This document shows, in pieces, positions 1-9,740 of a DNA stretch of 64,000 nucleotides. The notes under the pieces are model-generated. The model saw only the letters and a list, made by a program, of their open reading frames with translations, was not told the origin of the DNA and ran no database searches. Location of the stretch: NCBI GenBank assembly GCA_024403355.1, contig JAKSRW010000010.1, positions 1 through 64,000 of the forward strand, in the 5' to 3' direction. The stretch's first letter is position 1; each line of letters begins with the position of its first letter. This DNA comes from Lachnospiraceae bacterium (GTDB lineage: Bacteria; Bacillota; Clostridia; Lachnospirales; Lachnospiraceae). A program made the translations under genes and the position numbers.

Positions 1-503
1 TATGCAAGACCTAAATCCCATGCATCGCCTGTTGCATCCTGGTGAACAGCGATAAGACAGGGAACACCCTTGCCTGCCTGGTACTCTGAACGTACTGTAT
101 GTCCGGGTCCCTTGGGAGCGATCATGATAACGTTTACATTTGCAGGGGGCTTAATGCAGCCGAAATGGATGTTGAAGCCGTGTGCGAATGCAAGTGTCTT
201 GCCCTCTGTAAGGTTGGGCTCGATGCTCTCCTTGTAGAGCTTAGCCTGCTTCTCATCATTGATAAGAATCATGATAATATCAGCTGCCTTTGCTGCCTCT
301 GCAGCTGTCATAACCTTGAGGCCCTGTGCCTCAGCCTTTGCCCAGCTCTTTGAACCCTCGTAAAGACCAACTACTACATTTACACCGCTGTCCTTTAAAT
401 TAAGAGCATGTGCGTGTCCCTGTGAACCGTAACCGATGATTGCAACGGTCTTGCCGTTTAACTTCTGAAGGTCACAGTCCTGCTGATAAAAAATTCTTGC
501 CAT
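1..503 (-). CDS. ilvC: Ketol-acid reductoisomerase, N-terminal part (runs off window)
   Basis: Acetohydroxyacid isomeroreductase, the second step of valine/isoleucine synthesis, converting acetolactate to dihydroxyisovalerate with NADPH and Mg. About 167 N-terminal residues are visible. They begin [19 protein letters not shown] and carry the Rossmann motif [14 protein letters not shown] typical of the family; the C-terminal knotted domain lies beyond position 1. The start ATG (501-503) lies about 70 nt after ilvN, with an AGAGGA-type ribosome binding site just upstream. This is the last visible gene of the ridA-leuACDB-ilvBNC operon, so it is probably under the same T-box control. Confidence 0.96.
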   Translation of the reverse strand, partial: MARIFYQQDCDLQKLNGKTVAIIGYGSQGHAHALNLKDSGVNVVVGLYEGSKSWAKAEAQGLKVMTAAEAAKAADIIMILINDEKQAKLYKESIEPNLTEGKTLAFAHGFNIHFGCIKPPANVNVIMIAPKGPGHTVRSEYQAGKGVPCLIAVHQDATGDAWDLGLA

Positions 504-572
504 TTTAGTATCCTCTCTTTTTTATATAAATTTTAATAAAGACATCTTAATTTCGCAACAGTTATTTGCTGC

Positions 573-1088
573 TTATAAATTTATAATCTGCTTGATTGTT
601 GTGCTGCCCTTTTCAAGTGATACGCTGCCGCTTCGGCAGATTTCAAGGATTGTATAATCTCTCATAAGATTGATGAAATCATCAATTCTTCTGGGGTTAT
701 CCGTAAGTCTGAAGGTCATTGAATCCTTGTAATAATCAACGATTTCCGCATTGAAGGCCTGAGCCGCAGCACGGATTTCCTCTCTTGTTGCGGGCTCATT
801 CTTCATCTTGATAAGTAATAAATCAAAGCTGAGTGATGACTGGTCTGAAAAATCCTTGATTGAAACTACATCCGGAAGCTTGTAAAGCTGATTTACAAGC
901 TGCTGCTTTGAAAGTTCCTCGCCATCGAAGGTAACGGTGATACGTGAATATTCAATCGATTCAGTCTCCGAAACAGAAAGAGCGCTGATGTTGAACTGAC
1001 GACGTCTGAACATACTTGTTACACGGTTAAGAACACCAAACTGGTTGTTTACCAGAACTGCTATTGTATACTGCTTCAACTTAATCAC
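573..1088 (-). CDS. ilvN: Acetolactate synthase small (regulatory) subunit
   Basis: Regulatory subunit of acetohydroxyacid synthase, which binds valine for feedback inhibition and activates IlvB. The N-terminal ACT domain is clear (YTIAVLVNNQFGVLNRVTSMF, split by NQFGV at about residues 17-21), followed by the C-terminal ALS_ss_C region; about 170 residues is normal. Two starts are possible. A GTG at 1088 overlaps the ilvB stop by 8 nt. A TTG at 1079 lies just after that stop, 12 nt from an AAAGG site, the spacing favoured by other genes here. Translation is probably coupled to ilvB. Confidence 0.95.
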   Translation of the reverse strand: MIKLKQYTIAVLVNNQFGVLNRVTSMFRRRQFNISALSVSETESIEYSRITVTFDGEELSKQQLVNQLYKLPDVVSIKDFSDQSSLSFDLLLIKMKNEPATREEIRAAAQAFNAEIVDYYKDSMTFRLTDNPRRIDDFINLMRDYTILEICRSGSVSLEKGSTTIKQIINL

Positions 1089-2751
1089 CCACCTTTACAA
1101 TAATATCATCCATGCTGCCGCCGGGAGGAAGCATGGGAAGTACAAATTCATCTCTGTCGATTCTGCAGTCAATCAGGTAAGGACCTGCTGCCTTAAATGC
1201 CTTATCAAGTGCCGCATCAAGCTCCTCAACTGTCGTAACAAGCTGACCGTCCGCACCGAACGCTTTGCTGAGAGCCACAAAATCAGTCTTTCTCGCATCA
1301 AGTACCGTATTTGAATAGTGCTTGTCGAAGAAAAGAGTCTGCCACTGACGTACCATACCGAGTACTCCGTTGTTAAGAAGAAGGATTACCATGGGTACAT
1401 TGTGGCTTACCGCTGTTGCCATTTCATTAAGGCACATACCGAAGCTGCCGTCACCTGTAATGAGAACCGACTTCTCGCCTGTACCGTATGACGCACCGAT
1501 TGCAGCGCCCATACCGAAGCCCATGGTTCCAAGTCCGCCCGAAGAAATAAATCTTCTGGGATTAACAAGCTTTACTGTCTGTGCGGCCCACATCTGATGC
1601 TGTCCTACGTCTGTTGCAACAGGTGTGTTGGGTCCAAGATATTTATTAAGTGTAAGGAGGGCATTTCTGGGTGTCATACCGTCTCTGTTATCCTGGTATT
1701 CAACCTCCTCAGCCTTAAACTGACTGATTTTTGCCTGCCACTCATCCTTTTTATCTTCATTAACAAGAGTAAGAAGCTTTTCAAGAGTTTCCTTAATGTT
1801 TCCTCTTAAGCCTACGGTGGTATTTACTGTCTTTGAAAGCTCTGAACCGTCGATATCAATATGAATAATGGGTGTGCCTACGGCGAACTTTGCTCTGTTG
1901 CCTGTTACACGGTCATTGAAACGAACGCCGAGTGAGATAATGAGGTCTGAATGATGCATGCCCATGCTTGATGCATAATGTCCGTGCATACCCTGCATAC
2001 CAAGGAATCTGGGATGCTCTGTGGGAATACCCGAAAGACCCATAAGAGAGCAGCCGATAGGTGCATCGATCTTGTCAGCAAGCTCAAGCATTTCCTTCTG
2101 TGCAGCCGATACAAGCATACCGCCGCCGAAGTAAATAAAGGGTCTTCTTGATGCATTGATAAGAGCTGCAGCCTCCTGAATACGAATATCCTTTGCTGCC
2201 TTTGTAGGCTCGGCATCAACCTTTGTGCTTTCTGTAAATTCACACTTCTTAACCTGAACATCCTTGGGAATATCGATTAATACAGGACCGGGACGGCCTG
2301 ACTTTGCAAGCCTGAAGGCCTCTCTGATAGTATCTGCGAGCTCCTCAACACTGCCTACGAAGTAGTTATGCTTTGTGATGGGAAGTGTAACACCTGTAAT
2401 ATCAATCTCCTGGAAGCTGTCTGTACCGATCTGTGTGGTGGGTACGTTACCTGTGATAGCCACAAGGGGAATTGAATCAAGATATGCGGTAGCAATACCT
2501 GTAACCAGATTTGTTGCACCTGGTCCCGAAGTAGCGATACATACGCCTACCTCACCTGTACTTCTTGCAAAACCGTCGGCTGCATGAACCGCACCCTGCT
2601 CATGAGCAGTAAGTACATGGTTAATTTCATCCTGAAACTTATATAAACTGTCGTAAATATTAATAACCTGTCCGCCGGGATAACCGAATACGGTCTTTGC
2701 GCCCTGCTCGATTAATACCTTTACGAGTATATCTGAGCCTGAAAGAATCAT
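1081..2751 (-). CDS. ilvB: Acetolactate synthase large (catalytic) subunit
   Basis: ThDP-dependent catalytic subunit of acetohydroxyacid synthase, condensing two pyruvates or pyruvate with 2-ketobutyrate. About 556 residues, normal length. The N-terminal PYR domain carries VFGYPGGQVINIYDSL and the catalytic-Glu region (AHEQGAVHAADG). A FAD-binding middle domain follows, then the C-terminal ThDP/Mg motif GDGSFGMCLNEMATA with LLNNGVLGMVRQWQ. I chose the ATG at 2751 because MILSGSDILVKVLIEQG matches the usual start of the family. A TTG 12 nt further upstream almost touches the AAAGG site. It lies between leuB and ilvN in one operon. Confidence 0.96.
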   Translation of the reverse strand: MILSGSDILVKVLIEQGAKTVFGYPGGQVINIYDSLYKFQDEINHVLTAHEQGAVHAADGFARSTGEVGVCIATSGPGATNLVTGIATAYLDSIPLVAITGNVPTTQIGTDSFQEIDITGVTLPITKHNYFVGSVEELADTIREAFRLAKSGRPGPVLIDIPKDVQVKKCEFTESTKVDAEPTKAAKDIRIQEAAALINASRRPFIYFGGGMLVSAAQKEMLELADKIDAPIGCSLMGLSGIPTEHPRFLGMQGMHGHYASSMGMHHSDLIISLGVRFNDRVTGNRAKFAVGTPIIHIDIDGSELSKTVNTTVGLRGNIKETLEKLLTLVNEDKKDEWQAKISQFKAEEVEYQDNRDGMTPRNALLTLNKYLGPNTPVATDVGQHQMWAAQTVKLVNPRRFISSGGLGTMGFGMGAAIGASYGTGEKSVLITGDGSFGMCLNEMATAVSHNVPMVILLLNNGVLGMVRQWQTLFFDKHYSNTVLDARKTDFVALSKAFGADGQLVTTVEELDAALDKAFKAAGPYLIDCRIDRDEFVLPMLPPGGSMDDIIVKVGD

Positions 2752-2774
2752 ATTAATGTCCAAACCTTTCCATA

Positions 2775-3848
2775 TTATTTAATATTCTCTAAGATAATGC
2801 GTCCGCATTCCTCGCAGCCAACCTGCTTCATGCCCTCGCTCATAATGTCTGCAGTACGATATCCCGCATCAAGATAATCCGACACAGCCTTTTCAATTGC
2901 ATCAGCTTCCTTAGCCATATCAAAGCTGAAGCGAAGCATCATTGCGGCAGAAAGAATAGTTCCTACCGGGTTAGCCAGATCCTTACCTGCAATATCAGGA
3001 GCAGAACCATGGATAGGCTCATAAAGTCCGCAGCTTGTAGCGCCGAGACTTGATGAAGGAATCATACCGATTGAACCGGTAATCATGGATGCCTCGTCTG
3101 ACAGAATATCACCAAACATGTTTTCAGTCACCACTACATCGAACTGTGCGGGATTTTTTACAATCTGCATCGCACAATTATCTACCAGCATATCTGAAAG
3201 CTCTACATCGGGATACTCATCTGCGAGTCTGTGCATAACCTTCTTCCAAAGACGGCTTGAATCAAGTACGTTGCTCTTTTCTACCGAGCAGAGCTTCTTG
3301 TTTCTCTTCTGCGCTGTCTCGAAGCCGATTCGTCCGATACGCTCAATTTCCTTCTCGTCATATTTGAGAATGTCTGTAGCTACTGCCAGTCCGTCCTTAT
3401 CCTCTGTCTTATGCTCACCGAAATAAATGCCGCCGATAAGCTCGCGCACAATAATAAAATCAATACCCTTCTCAACAATTTCCTTTCTGAGAGGTGATGC
3501 ATCGGCAAGCTGTGCCCAGATTTTGGCGGGGCGGTTGTTTGAGTAAACACCCATGCCTGCACGAAGTCTTAAAAGCCCCTTTTCGGGACGTCTGTCGCCC
3601 GGAACATCATTCCACTTGGGACCGCCTACCGCGCCAAGCAATACACTGTCTGCACCCGTACACTTATCAAGCTCTGACTGGGGAAGCGGGTCACCGTATT
3701 TGTCAATGGCGCAGCCACCCATATCCACATCCGTATAGCTGAAGCTGTGTCCGTAAAGCTCTGCAACCTTATCGAGAATCTTTATTGCCTGATTTACGAT
3801 TTCGGGACCGATACCGTCGCCACGGATTACTGCGATATTTTTATTCAT
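2775..3848 (-). CDS. leuB: 3-isopropylmalate dehydrogenase
   Basis: NAD-dependent oxidative decarboxylation of 3-isopropylmalate, third step of leucine synthesis. About 357 residues. It starts MNKNIAVIRGDGIGPEIV, the usual beta-decarboxylating dehydrogenase N-terminus, and has GAVGGPKWND, the substrate-binding LLRLRAGMGVYSNNRPAK, the RELIGGIYFGEH loop and YEPIHGSAPDIAGKDLANP near the cofactor site. Other ATGs lie 12 and 21 nt upstream, one touching the AAAGG site, and are less likely. It sits between leuD and ilvB. Confidence 0.96.
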   Translation of the reverse strand: MNKNIAVIRGDGIGPEIVNQAIKILDKVAELYGHSFSYTDVDMGGCAIDKYGDPLPQSELDKCTGADSVLLGAVGGPKWNDVPGDRRPEKGLLRLRAGMGVYSNNRPAKIWAQLADASPLRKEIVEKGIDFIIVRELIGGIYFGEHKTEDKDGLAVATDILKYDEKEIERIGRIGFETAQKRNKKLCSVEKSNVLDSSRLWKKVMHRLADEYPDVELSDMLVDNCAMQIVKNPAQFDVVVTENMFGDILSDEASMITGSIGMIPSSSLGATSCGLYEPIHGSAPDIAGKDLANPVGTILSAAMMLRFSFDMAKEADAIEKAVSDYLDAGYRTADIMSEGMKQVGCEECGRIILENIK

Positions 3849-3901
3849 AGTTTTATCCATACCTTTCAAAAAATCTGCAAAAACTTCCGGTTAGTTACCG
3901 T

Positions 3902-4381
3902 TTATTTTAATGAAGCAAGTAATCCGCCCTTAGCAATAATATTCTGAATAAAGGGAGGGAAGGGCTGAGCCTTATAGGTCTTGCCTGTTGTTAAATTTGT
4001 AATAACGCCTGTATCAAAATTTACATTAACCTTATCGTTTGCACTGATTTCCTCGGCAGCCTCCTCACACTCGAGAATGGGAAGACCGATATTGATGGCG
4101 TTGCGGTAAAAGATTCTTGCGAAGCTTTTTGCAATAACAACACCTGTGCCGCAGGTCTTAATAACCAGAGGCGCATGCTCACGTGAGGAGCCGCAGCCGA
4201 AATTCCAGCCTGCAACCATAACATCGCCTGCCTCGACATTTTTTACGAACTCAGTGTCAATGTCCTCCATGCAGTGAAGCGCAAGCTCCTTTGCGTTAGG
4301 GGTATTAAGATAACGTGCCGGGATGATAACGTCGGTATCAACATTATCAGGATACTTAAAAACTTTACCTTCTGTATTCAT
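3902..4381 (-). CDS. leuD: 3-isopropylmalate dehydratase small subunit
   Basis: Small (swivel) subunit of isopropylmalate isomerase, working with LeuC to isomerise 2- to 3-isopropylmalate. About 159 residues, in the short archaeal/clostridial size class. Visible motifs are [15 protein letters not shown] near the N-terminus and [16 protein letters not shown], the substrate-loop signature. The start ATG at 4381 has AAAGG 13 nt upstream; an in-frame ATG 12 nt earlier abuts that site. leuC lies immediately upstream. Confidence 0.96.
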   Translation of the reverse strand: MNTEGKVFKYPDNVDTDVIIPARYLNTPNAKELALHCMEDIDTEFVKNVEAGDVMVAGWNFGCGSSREHAPLVIKTCGTGVVIAKSFARIFYRNAINIGLPILECEEAAEEISANDKVNVNFDTGVITNLTTGKTYKAQPFPPFIQNIIAKGGLLASLK

Positions 4382-4430
4382 AATAACTACCATGCCTTTC
4401 TAGCTGTAGCGCAAAATATATTTTACACTA

Positions 4431-5690
4431 TTATTCTGCAATGTACTCTGTGATGTAGCCTGTTAATGCACTTGCTGCCGCTGTATGAGGCGAAGCAAGA
4501 TATACCTCACTTTCAACATGTCCCATTCTTCCTACGAAGTTACGGTTTGTTGTAGCGATACACTTCTCACCTGCTGCAAGGATTCCCATATAACCGCCAA
4601 GGCAGGGACCACAGGTAGGTGTTGAAACTACTGCGCCCGCATCGATAAAGGCTGTGTACCAGCCGCGCTCTACACACTCACGGAGAATCTGCATGGTTCC
4701 GGGGATAATGATTACACGGATACCGTCAGCAACCTTCTTGCCCTTAAGAATATTGTAAGCGGCCTCCATATCCTCCATACGGCCGTTTGTACAGCTTCCG
4801 ATTACAACCTGGTCTACCTTAATATCATGAAGCTCTGCAGCCGGATGAGTGTTCTCGGGAAGATGAGGACATGAAACTGTAGGAACAATCTTTGATAAAT
4901 CAATATCAATTACCTGCTCATACTCAGCATCCGGATCTGCCTCATAAACAACGGGCTTACGCTCGCATCTGCCCTCCATATATTCCTTTGTGAGCTCATC
5001 AACAGGGAAAATACCATTCTTCGCGCCGGCCTCAATCGCCATGTTGCAGATGCAGAGACGGTCATCCATCGAAAGATTCTTAACACCCTCGCCGGTAAAT
5101 TCCATACTCTTGTAAAGAGCGCCGTCCACACCTATCTGACCGATAATTGAAAGAATCACATCCTTGCCGCTGCAGTTTGAGGGAAGCTTTCCGGTTAAAT
5201 TAAATTTTATTGCCGAAGGCACCTTGAACCAGGCCATGCCGGTTGCCATACCTGCTGCCATGTCTGTACTTCCTACACCTGTAGAAAAAGCTCCGAGTGC
5301 ACCGTAGGTACATGTGTGGCTGTCTGCACCGATAATGCAGTCACCTGCGGTAACTACGCCCTGCTCGGGAAGAAGTGCATGCTCGATACCCATCTTTCCT
5401 ACGTCATAGAAATGACTTACGCAGTGCTCACAGGCGAACTGTCTGCAGGTCTTTGACTGCTCAGCTGCCTTAATATCCTTATTAGGTACAAAGTGGTCAA
5501 GTACGATTGCCACCTTATCCTTGTCGAAAACCTTATCAAATCCCGCTTTTCTAAACTCATTTACCGCAACAGGAGTGGTAATATCATTACCAAGCACTAT
5601 ATCAAGCTTTGCATTGATAAGCTGCCCTGCGACTACACTGTCCAGACCTGCATGTGCTGCGAGAATTTTTTGAGTCATAGTCATTCCCAT
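4431..5690 (-). CDS. leuC: 3-isopropylmalate dehydratase large subunit
   Basis: Aconitase-family [4Fe-4S] large subunit of isopropylmalate isomerase. 419 residues, the shorter LeuC class. Visible are the cluster/substrate motifs [21 protein letters not shown], split by [19 protein letters not shown] and [13 protein letters not shown], whose cysteines bind the cluster. The start [15 protein letters not shown] is preceded by a GGGGG-type ribosome binding site that overlaps the leuA stop, so translation is probably coupled to leuA. It pairs with leuD, 49 nt downstream. Confidence 0.96.
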   Translation of the reverse strand: MGMTMTQKILAAHAGLDSVVAGQLINAKLDIVLGNDITTPVAVNEFRKAGFDKVFDKDKVAIVLDHFVPNKDIKAAEQSKTCRQFACEHCVSHFYDVGKMGIEHALLPEQGVVTAGDCIIGADSHTCTYGALGAFSTGVGSTDMAAGMATGMAWFKVPSAIKFNLTGKLPSNCSGKDVILSIIGQIGVDGALYKSMEFTGEGVKNLSMDDRLCICNMAIEAGAKNGIFPVDELTKEYMEGRCERKPVVYEADPDAEYEQVIDIDLSKIVPTVSCPHLPENTHPAAELHDIKVDQVVIGSCTNGRMEDMEAAYNILKGKKVADGIRVIIIPGTMQILRECVERGWYTAFIDAGAVVSTPTCGPCLGGYMGILAAGEKCIATTNRNFVGRMGHVESEVYLASPHTAAASALTGYITEYIAE

Positions 5691-5692
5691 TA

Positions 5693-7366
5693 TTATTTTA
5701 CCCCCTTAAGCATATTTCGGAAAGCACTTAAAAGTGCATTGGTATTTGCTGTAGAAACGTCCGTGTCCGTACCTGCGCCCCAGTAAACTGTTCCGTCGGC
5801 ATCCTCGATTCCAATATATGATGCAGCCACACTCTGTGAGCCCTGGCCCTGCATACTGTGCTGGGTATATTCCTGAAGTACGAACTGTCTTCCGGTAAAG
5901 CTCTTTAACGCGTTTACAACTGCATTAAGTGTACCGTTGCCGACTGCATTAAGCTTTGTTTCTTTACCCTCCTTGCAGAAGGTGATATCTACTCTTACCG
6001 ACTTTCCTTCACGAACCGAATCGAATTCAGAAACAGATATTTCATCCACAAGATTAAGATATGTATTTTGAAAAATTTCAAGTACCTCAGATACCTTAAG
6101 CTCCTTGTGCTCTCTGTCTGAAACATTTTTGCAGGCGTATCCGAGGCTTTCCCTCATCTTAGGAGGAAGCACATAACCATAGGTCTGCTCGAGAAGGTAG
6201 CTGATACCGCCCTTGCCGGACTGAGAGTTAACTCGGATAACATCCGCATCATAGGTTCTTCCGATATCCTGGGGATCAATCGGAATATAAGGAACGGTCC
6301 AGTCCTGACTGTCATTTTCAATTCTGTATTTCATACCCTTTGCAATCGCATCCTGATGGCTGCCCGAGAATGCGGCAAATACCAGCGAACCTGCATAGGG
6401 TGCTCTCTCATATACTGTCATACGTGTGCACTTCTCGTATTCCTCAACAAGGTGATTCATATTTGAGAAGTCAAGTCCGGGATTAACACCGTGCGAATAC
6501 ATATTCATCGCAAGTGTGATGATATCCACATTACCGGTTCTTTCACCGTTACCGAAAAGTGTTCCCTCGATTCTGTCGGCACCTGCAAGCAGACCAAGCT
6601 CCGAATCCGCCACACCTGTACCACGGTCATTGTGGGGATGCAGTGAAACCGTAACAAACTCACGGTATTTAAGGTTTTCACACATATATTCAACCTGTGA
6701 AGCATAGACATGAGGAAGACTCATTTCTACCGTTACAGGGAGATTAATTATAACATTATTATCCTCGTTCGGCTCCAATACGTCAAGTACCGCATTACAA
6801 ACCTCAAGTGCGTATTCAGGCTCTGTTCCGGTAAAGGATTCGGGTGAATACTCAAAACGGAAGTTGCCCTCATATTCCGAAGCAAGCTTCTTGACAAGCT
6901 TTGCACCGTCTACCGCAATCTGCTTAATTTCTTCTTTTGATTTTCTGAAAACCTGTTCACGCTGAGCCACACTTACTGAATTATAAAAGTGGATGATAGC
7001 GCTCGGAGCACCCTTGCAGGCCTCAAAGGTTTTTCTGATAATGTGCTCACGGCACTGGGTCAATACCTGGACCGATACATCCTGAGGTATCATATTATTA
7101 TCAATAAGTGTTCTTAAGAACTCGTACTCAGTCTCGCTTGCCGCAGGAAAACCAACCTCGATCTCCTTAAAGCCAACCTCCAGGAGAACCTTATAAAACT
7201 CCAGCTTCTCCTCCAGGCTCATCGGAACGATAAGACTCTGATTACCGTCTCTCATATCAACACTGCACCAGATAGGTGCCTTCTCGATATGATCCTTCAT
7301 AACCCATTTATTATACTGAGCAGGCACCGGATAATATCCGATGTGATATTTATTTGCATTCATCAT
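5693..7366 (-). CDS. leuA: 2-isopropylmalate synthase (long class)
   Basis: Committed step of leucine synthesis: acetyl-CoA plus 2-ketoisovalerate gives 2-isopropylmalate. About 557 residues, resembling the actinobacterial-type long LeuA rather than the 520-residue enteric form. It has the HMGL-like TIM barrel with [14 protein letters not shown] (metal and substrate binding), EVGFPAAS and [20 protein letters not shown]-terminal LeuA allosteric domain (about residues 435-557) should bind leucine for feedback inhibition. The start was set at MMNANKY, 13 nt from AAAGG; a GTG 12 nt upstream is less likely. Confidence 0.95.
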   Translation of the reverse strand: MMNANKYHIGYYPVPAQYNKWVMKDHIEKAPIWCSVDMRDGNQSLIVPMSLEEKLEFYKVLLEVGFKEIEVGFPAASETEYEFLRTLIDNNMIPQDVSVQVLTQCREHIIRKTFEACKGAPSAIIHFYNSVSVAQREQVFRKSKEEIKQIAVDGAKLVKKLASEYEGNFRFEYSPESFTGTEPEYALEVCNAVLDVLEPNEDNNVIINLPVTVEMSLPHVYASQVEYMCENLKYREFVTVSLHPHNDRGTGVADSELGLLAGADRIEGTLFGNGERTGNVDIITLAMNMYSHGVNPGLDFSNMNHLVEEYEKCTRMTVYERAPYAGSLVFAAFSGSHQDAIAKGMKYRIENDSQDWTVPYIPIDPQDIGRTYDADVIRVNSQSGKGGISYLLEQTYGYVLPPKMRESLGYACKNVSDREHKELKVSEVLEIFQNTYLNLVDEISVSEFDSVREGKSVRVDITFCKEGKETKLNAVGNGTLNAVVNALKSFTGRQFVLQEYTQHSMQGQGSQSVAASYIGIEDADGTVYWGAGTDTDVSTANTNALLSAFRNMLKGVK

Positions 7367-7392
7367 AATTAATTTCACGCCTTTCTTCCAAA

Positions 7393-7770
7393 TTACAGAA
7401 TTTCAGCAATGACCTCCACCTCTACAAGAGCTCCCTTGGGAAGGTCCTTTACAGCCACGCAGGAACGGGCGGGCTTATTTGTGAAATATTCTGCGTATAC
7501 TGCATTAAATGCAGCAAAATTATTAATATCTGACAGAAAACATACCGTTTTCACTACTTTATCGAAAGAGGAACCGGCCTCAGATAGGACTGCATCCAGG
7601 TTCCTGCATACTCTGTGAGTCTGCTCTTCGATTGTATTGCCCGATAGCGCGCCTGTTGCGGGGTCCAGCGCAATCTGGCCTGAAGTAAATACCAGATTAC
7701 CGCTAATAACTGCCTGCGAATAAGGTCCGATTGCTGCGGGTGCATTGTTTGTCTGTACTTTACTGCTCAT
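7393..7770 (-). CDS. ridA: RidA/YjgF family enamine/imine deaminase
   Basis: Hydrolyses reactive enamine/imine intermediates made by PLP enzymes such as threonine dehydratase and thereby protects branched-chain amino acid metabolism. 125 residues, full length. Family features include APAAIGPYSQAVISGNLVFTSGQIALD at the N-terminus, the catalytic-site Arg in PARSCVAVKDLPKGALVEVEVIA and the C-terminal Glu. A strong ribosome binding site (AAAGGAG) precedes the ATG. It is the first gene after the T-box leader, which makes it part of the leu-ilv operon and fits its detoxifying role. Confidence 0.95.
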   Translation of the reverse strand: MSSKVQTNNAPAAIGPYSQAVISGNLVFTSGQIALDPATGALSGNTIEEQTHRVCRNLDAVLSEAGSSFDKVVKTVCFLSDINNFAAFNAVYAEYFTNKPARSCVAVKDLPKGALVEVEVIAEIL

Positions 7771-7842
7771 GCCCAGTCTCCTTTATAATTATTATTTTAC
7801 TGTATTAAAGCCTTCAAAGACTTTTAATCAAATCAAAAAACC

Positions 7843-7882
7843 CAAATAAAAAACCCGCCCCAAAGCTTTGCTTTGAGACGGG
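7843..7882 (-). terminator. Intrinsic terminator of the T-box leader
   Basis: On the minus strand, CCCGTCTCAAAG pairs with CTTTGGGGCGGG across a five-base loop (G-U pairs included) and runs into TTTTTTATTT. It is mutually exclusive with the antiterminator that would include the T-box bulge. Confidence 0.9.
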
Positions 7883-8124
7883 TGTAAATATCACTCGCGG
7901 TACCACTCAAATTATGGATAATAATCCATCACTCTTCGAAATCTAACAATTTCTATGCACTTACGTAGCAGACACGTAATGCCCTACTTAGAATCATCTG
8001 TTGAGGCATTCAGCTCAGAAGGGAGAAGATAACTAACAAATGTTGTCGGACTCTCAGCAACTCCGACTCTCTGTGAACCTTGAATAGCATCGCTCTTCGT
8101 CATAGCCTTTGTTTATATTGTGTT
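7843..8124 (-). ncRNA. T-box riboswitch leader, probably leucine-specific
   Basis: A tRNA-sensing leader upstream of ridA-leuACDB-ilvBNC. Read on the minus strand, the distal stem I holds AGAGAGTCGG with a GNTGCTGAGAG-type bulge and its partner CCGAC. The T-box sequence GAGTGGTACCGCGAG sits at about 7891-7909 (its complement is read on the plus strand). It is followed by a GC-rich terminator with a T-run. The specifier region is about 8021-8033; it contains CTC, CTT and ATC, and CTC at 8023-8025 looks best placed, which together with the gene content points to leucine. Uncharged tRNA would stabilise the antiterminator. The specifier assignment is inference. Confidence 0.93.
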
Positions 8125-8130
8125 TTTTTA

Positions 8131-8159
8131 AAAATACTACCTTTTAACAGAAATGTCAA
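8131..8159 (-). promoter_or_regulatory. Sigma-A-type promoter of the leu-ilv operon
   Basis: On the minus strand, a consensus -35 TTGACA (8159-8154) and a -10 TATTTT (8136-8131) are separated by exactly 17 nt. Transcription should begin near 8124, just upstream of the T-box stem I, leaving a leader of about 350 nt before ridA. Confidence 0.8.
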
Positions 8160-8168
8160 GCATTATTT

Positions 8169-8210
8169 TTATATTAATTATATCATTATTTTATATTAAT
8201 TATATCATTT
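8169..8210. repeat. Short AT-rich direct repeat
   Basis: Two 19-bp copies of TTATATTAATTATATCATT lie 22 nt apart (8169-8187 and 8191-8209). The second copy contains the stop codon of the glyoxalase-like gene, so the 3' end of that gene and the spacer before the leu promoter share sequence. This looks like a local duplication. Confidence 0.7.
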
Positions 8211-8630
8211 CTGCATTGAAAGTAAGAATTGCTTTTGCGGACTGTTCTCATTTAACATCATAAGCTCAATCTTGATTCCGTCAGGATCATGTGTCCAGCA
8301 CTGCCAGTTTCCGTCACCGCCGCACTTTGGTGCATCGTCCATGGGCGCGCCTGTCTCCTGAATCTTCTTCCAGATTGCCTGAATGTCATCTACCTCAACA
8401 CAGTAATGGAAGAAGCCTACATTCTCGTCCTTATAAGGATTGTCTACCGAAGCACCATAGAAAAGCTCGATATACTGCTCTCCGCCTGCATACATATATA
8501 CAATCCAGGGCTCTCCTGTCTCGCGGTTGATTTCAAAAGCCTTCTTAAAACCAAGAACGTTCTCATAGAAAGCTACTGTCGTGTCCATATCCTTTACGTT
8601 AAATGCAACGTGTGCTACCCCTTTAATCAT
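8205..8630 (-). CDS. VOC/glyoxalase-family protein (possible lactoylglutathione lyase-like)
   Basis: A 141-residue vicinal-oxygen-chelate protein. It opens MIKGVAHVAFNVKDMDTTV and has the paired beta-alpha-beta-beta-beta modules, FYENVLGFKKAF, the metal-ligand region EQYIELFYG, a second module with GFFHYCVEVDDI and the C-terminal DPDGIKIELM ligand motif. Metal ligands would be H7, E77, H98 and E129 by family analogy. Substrate is unknown: glyoxalase I is possible, but this family is diverse. It follows the xylanase gene by 63 nt and could be cotranscribed. Ribosome binding site AAAGG with 8 nt spacing. Confidence 0.85.
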   Translation of the reverse strand: MIKGVAHVAFNVKDMDTTVAFYENVLGFKKAFEINRETGEPWIVYMYAGGEQYIELFYGASVDNPYKDENVGFFHYCVEVDDIQAIWKKIQETGAPMDDAPKCGGDGNWQCWTHDPDGIKIELMMLNENSPQKQFLLSMQK

Positions 8631-8693
8631 AGTAATTACCTTTCTTTTCTTAAAACATTGGCTTTATTACTATTTCTTCCCCATTTAATCAAA

Positions 8694-9701
8694 TTATTCA
8701 GCTGCCTTGCAGATTTTCTCAAGGAAAGGCTTTGCCTTACCCTCTGCATCGAAGGGAAGAGGCCAGTTCTTTCTGTCGGGACGGCTGATCCATGATGTAG
8801 CATCAGTTACACCCCAAAGTGTTACTGAATCGATAACATCACTGTATGAACGGTACATCTCGAAAAGTGTCTCATAAATCTTTGTATGCTTCTCAATCTG
8901 CTCCTCAGTAGGAACAATCTCAGGTGAACGGAAGGGATCCTCATAGAAGGAAATATCCATTTCTGTAATGTGAAGTCTGAGGCCGAGAGCTGCATAGGTT
9001 TCGATTGAACGCTTTACTTCATCCATCTCAGGGAAATGAATGCTGTAATGTGACTGGAGACCCATACCGTGAATAGGTGCACCTGCATACTGAACAGCCT
9101 TGATAAGGTCTACAATACGCTCTCTCTTTAAAGGATTGCACTCGTTATAATCATTGTAGAAAAGCTGTGCACCAGGTGCATACTTTGCCCAGAGGCTGTA
9201 AGCCTTTGCCACATACTCAAAACCACAGGCTGTAAGATATTTGCTCTGTCTGTAGGTTTCATTTCCGCCGAACTTAATCTGCATCTCGGGAACCTCATCA
9301 AGACATGCCTCATTTACTACATCCCATGCAAATACAGAGTCACCGTAGTGCTCGGCCATAGTCTTGATATGCTGCTCCATACGCTCATAAACGAGCTCTC
9401 TTGAAGCATGACGCTCTCCGTCCTTAAAAATCCAGTTAGGGGTCTGTGCATGCCATACGGGTGCATGACCTCTGACCTTCATACCGTTTGCCTTAGCAAA
9501 TGCTACTATCTCGTCAGCACGAGAAAAATCCCACTTATCCTCCTCGGGATGTGTGCTGATATACTTCATTTCATTCTCACAGGTTACACTGTTGAAATGC
9601 TGCTTTAAAATCTCAGAACAGCTCTTTATTGTATAAGGATTTACTGCTGCTCCGATATCAAAATACTTCTCATAAGACTTGCAAAATGATAACTCACTCA
9701 T
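8694..9701 (-). CDS. Endo-1,4-beta-xylanase, GH10, intracellular
   Basis: A GH10 xylanase of about 335 residues consisting of the catalytic (beta/alpha)8 barrel alone. There is no signal peptide and no carbohydrate-binding module, so it should act in the cytoplasm on imported xylo-oligosaccharides. The acid/base Glu lies in WDVVNEA (about residue 131) and the nucleophile Glu in HITEMDIS (about residue 247). Other family markers are CENEMKY, RGHAPVWHAQTPNW and FYNDYN. The start was set at MSELSF (9701) with AAAGG 13 nt upstream; an in-frame ATG 12 nt earlier abuts that site. Confidence 0.95.
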   Translation of the reverse strand: MSELSFCKSYEKYFDIGAAVNPYTIKSCSEILKQHFNSVTCENEMKYISTHPEEDKWDFSRADEIVAFAKANGMKVRGHAPVWHAQTPNWIFKDGERHASRELVYERMEQHIKTMAEHYGDSVFAWDVVNEACLDEVPEMQIKFGGNETYRQSKYLTACGFEYVAKAYSLWAKYAPGAQLFYNDYNECNPLKRERIVDLIKAVQYAGAPIHGMGLQSHYSIHFPEMDEVKRSIETYAALGLRLHITEMDISFYEDPFRSPEIVPTEEQIEKHTKIYETLFEMYRSYSDVIDSVTLWGVTDATSWISRPDRKNWPLPFDAEGKAKPFLEKICKAAE

Positions 9702-9740
9702 AATACTATCCATACCTTTCTCGTAAGATTTTGTTAACCC

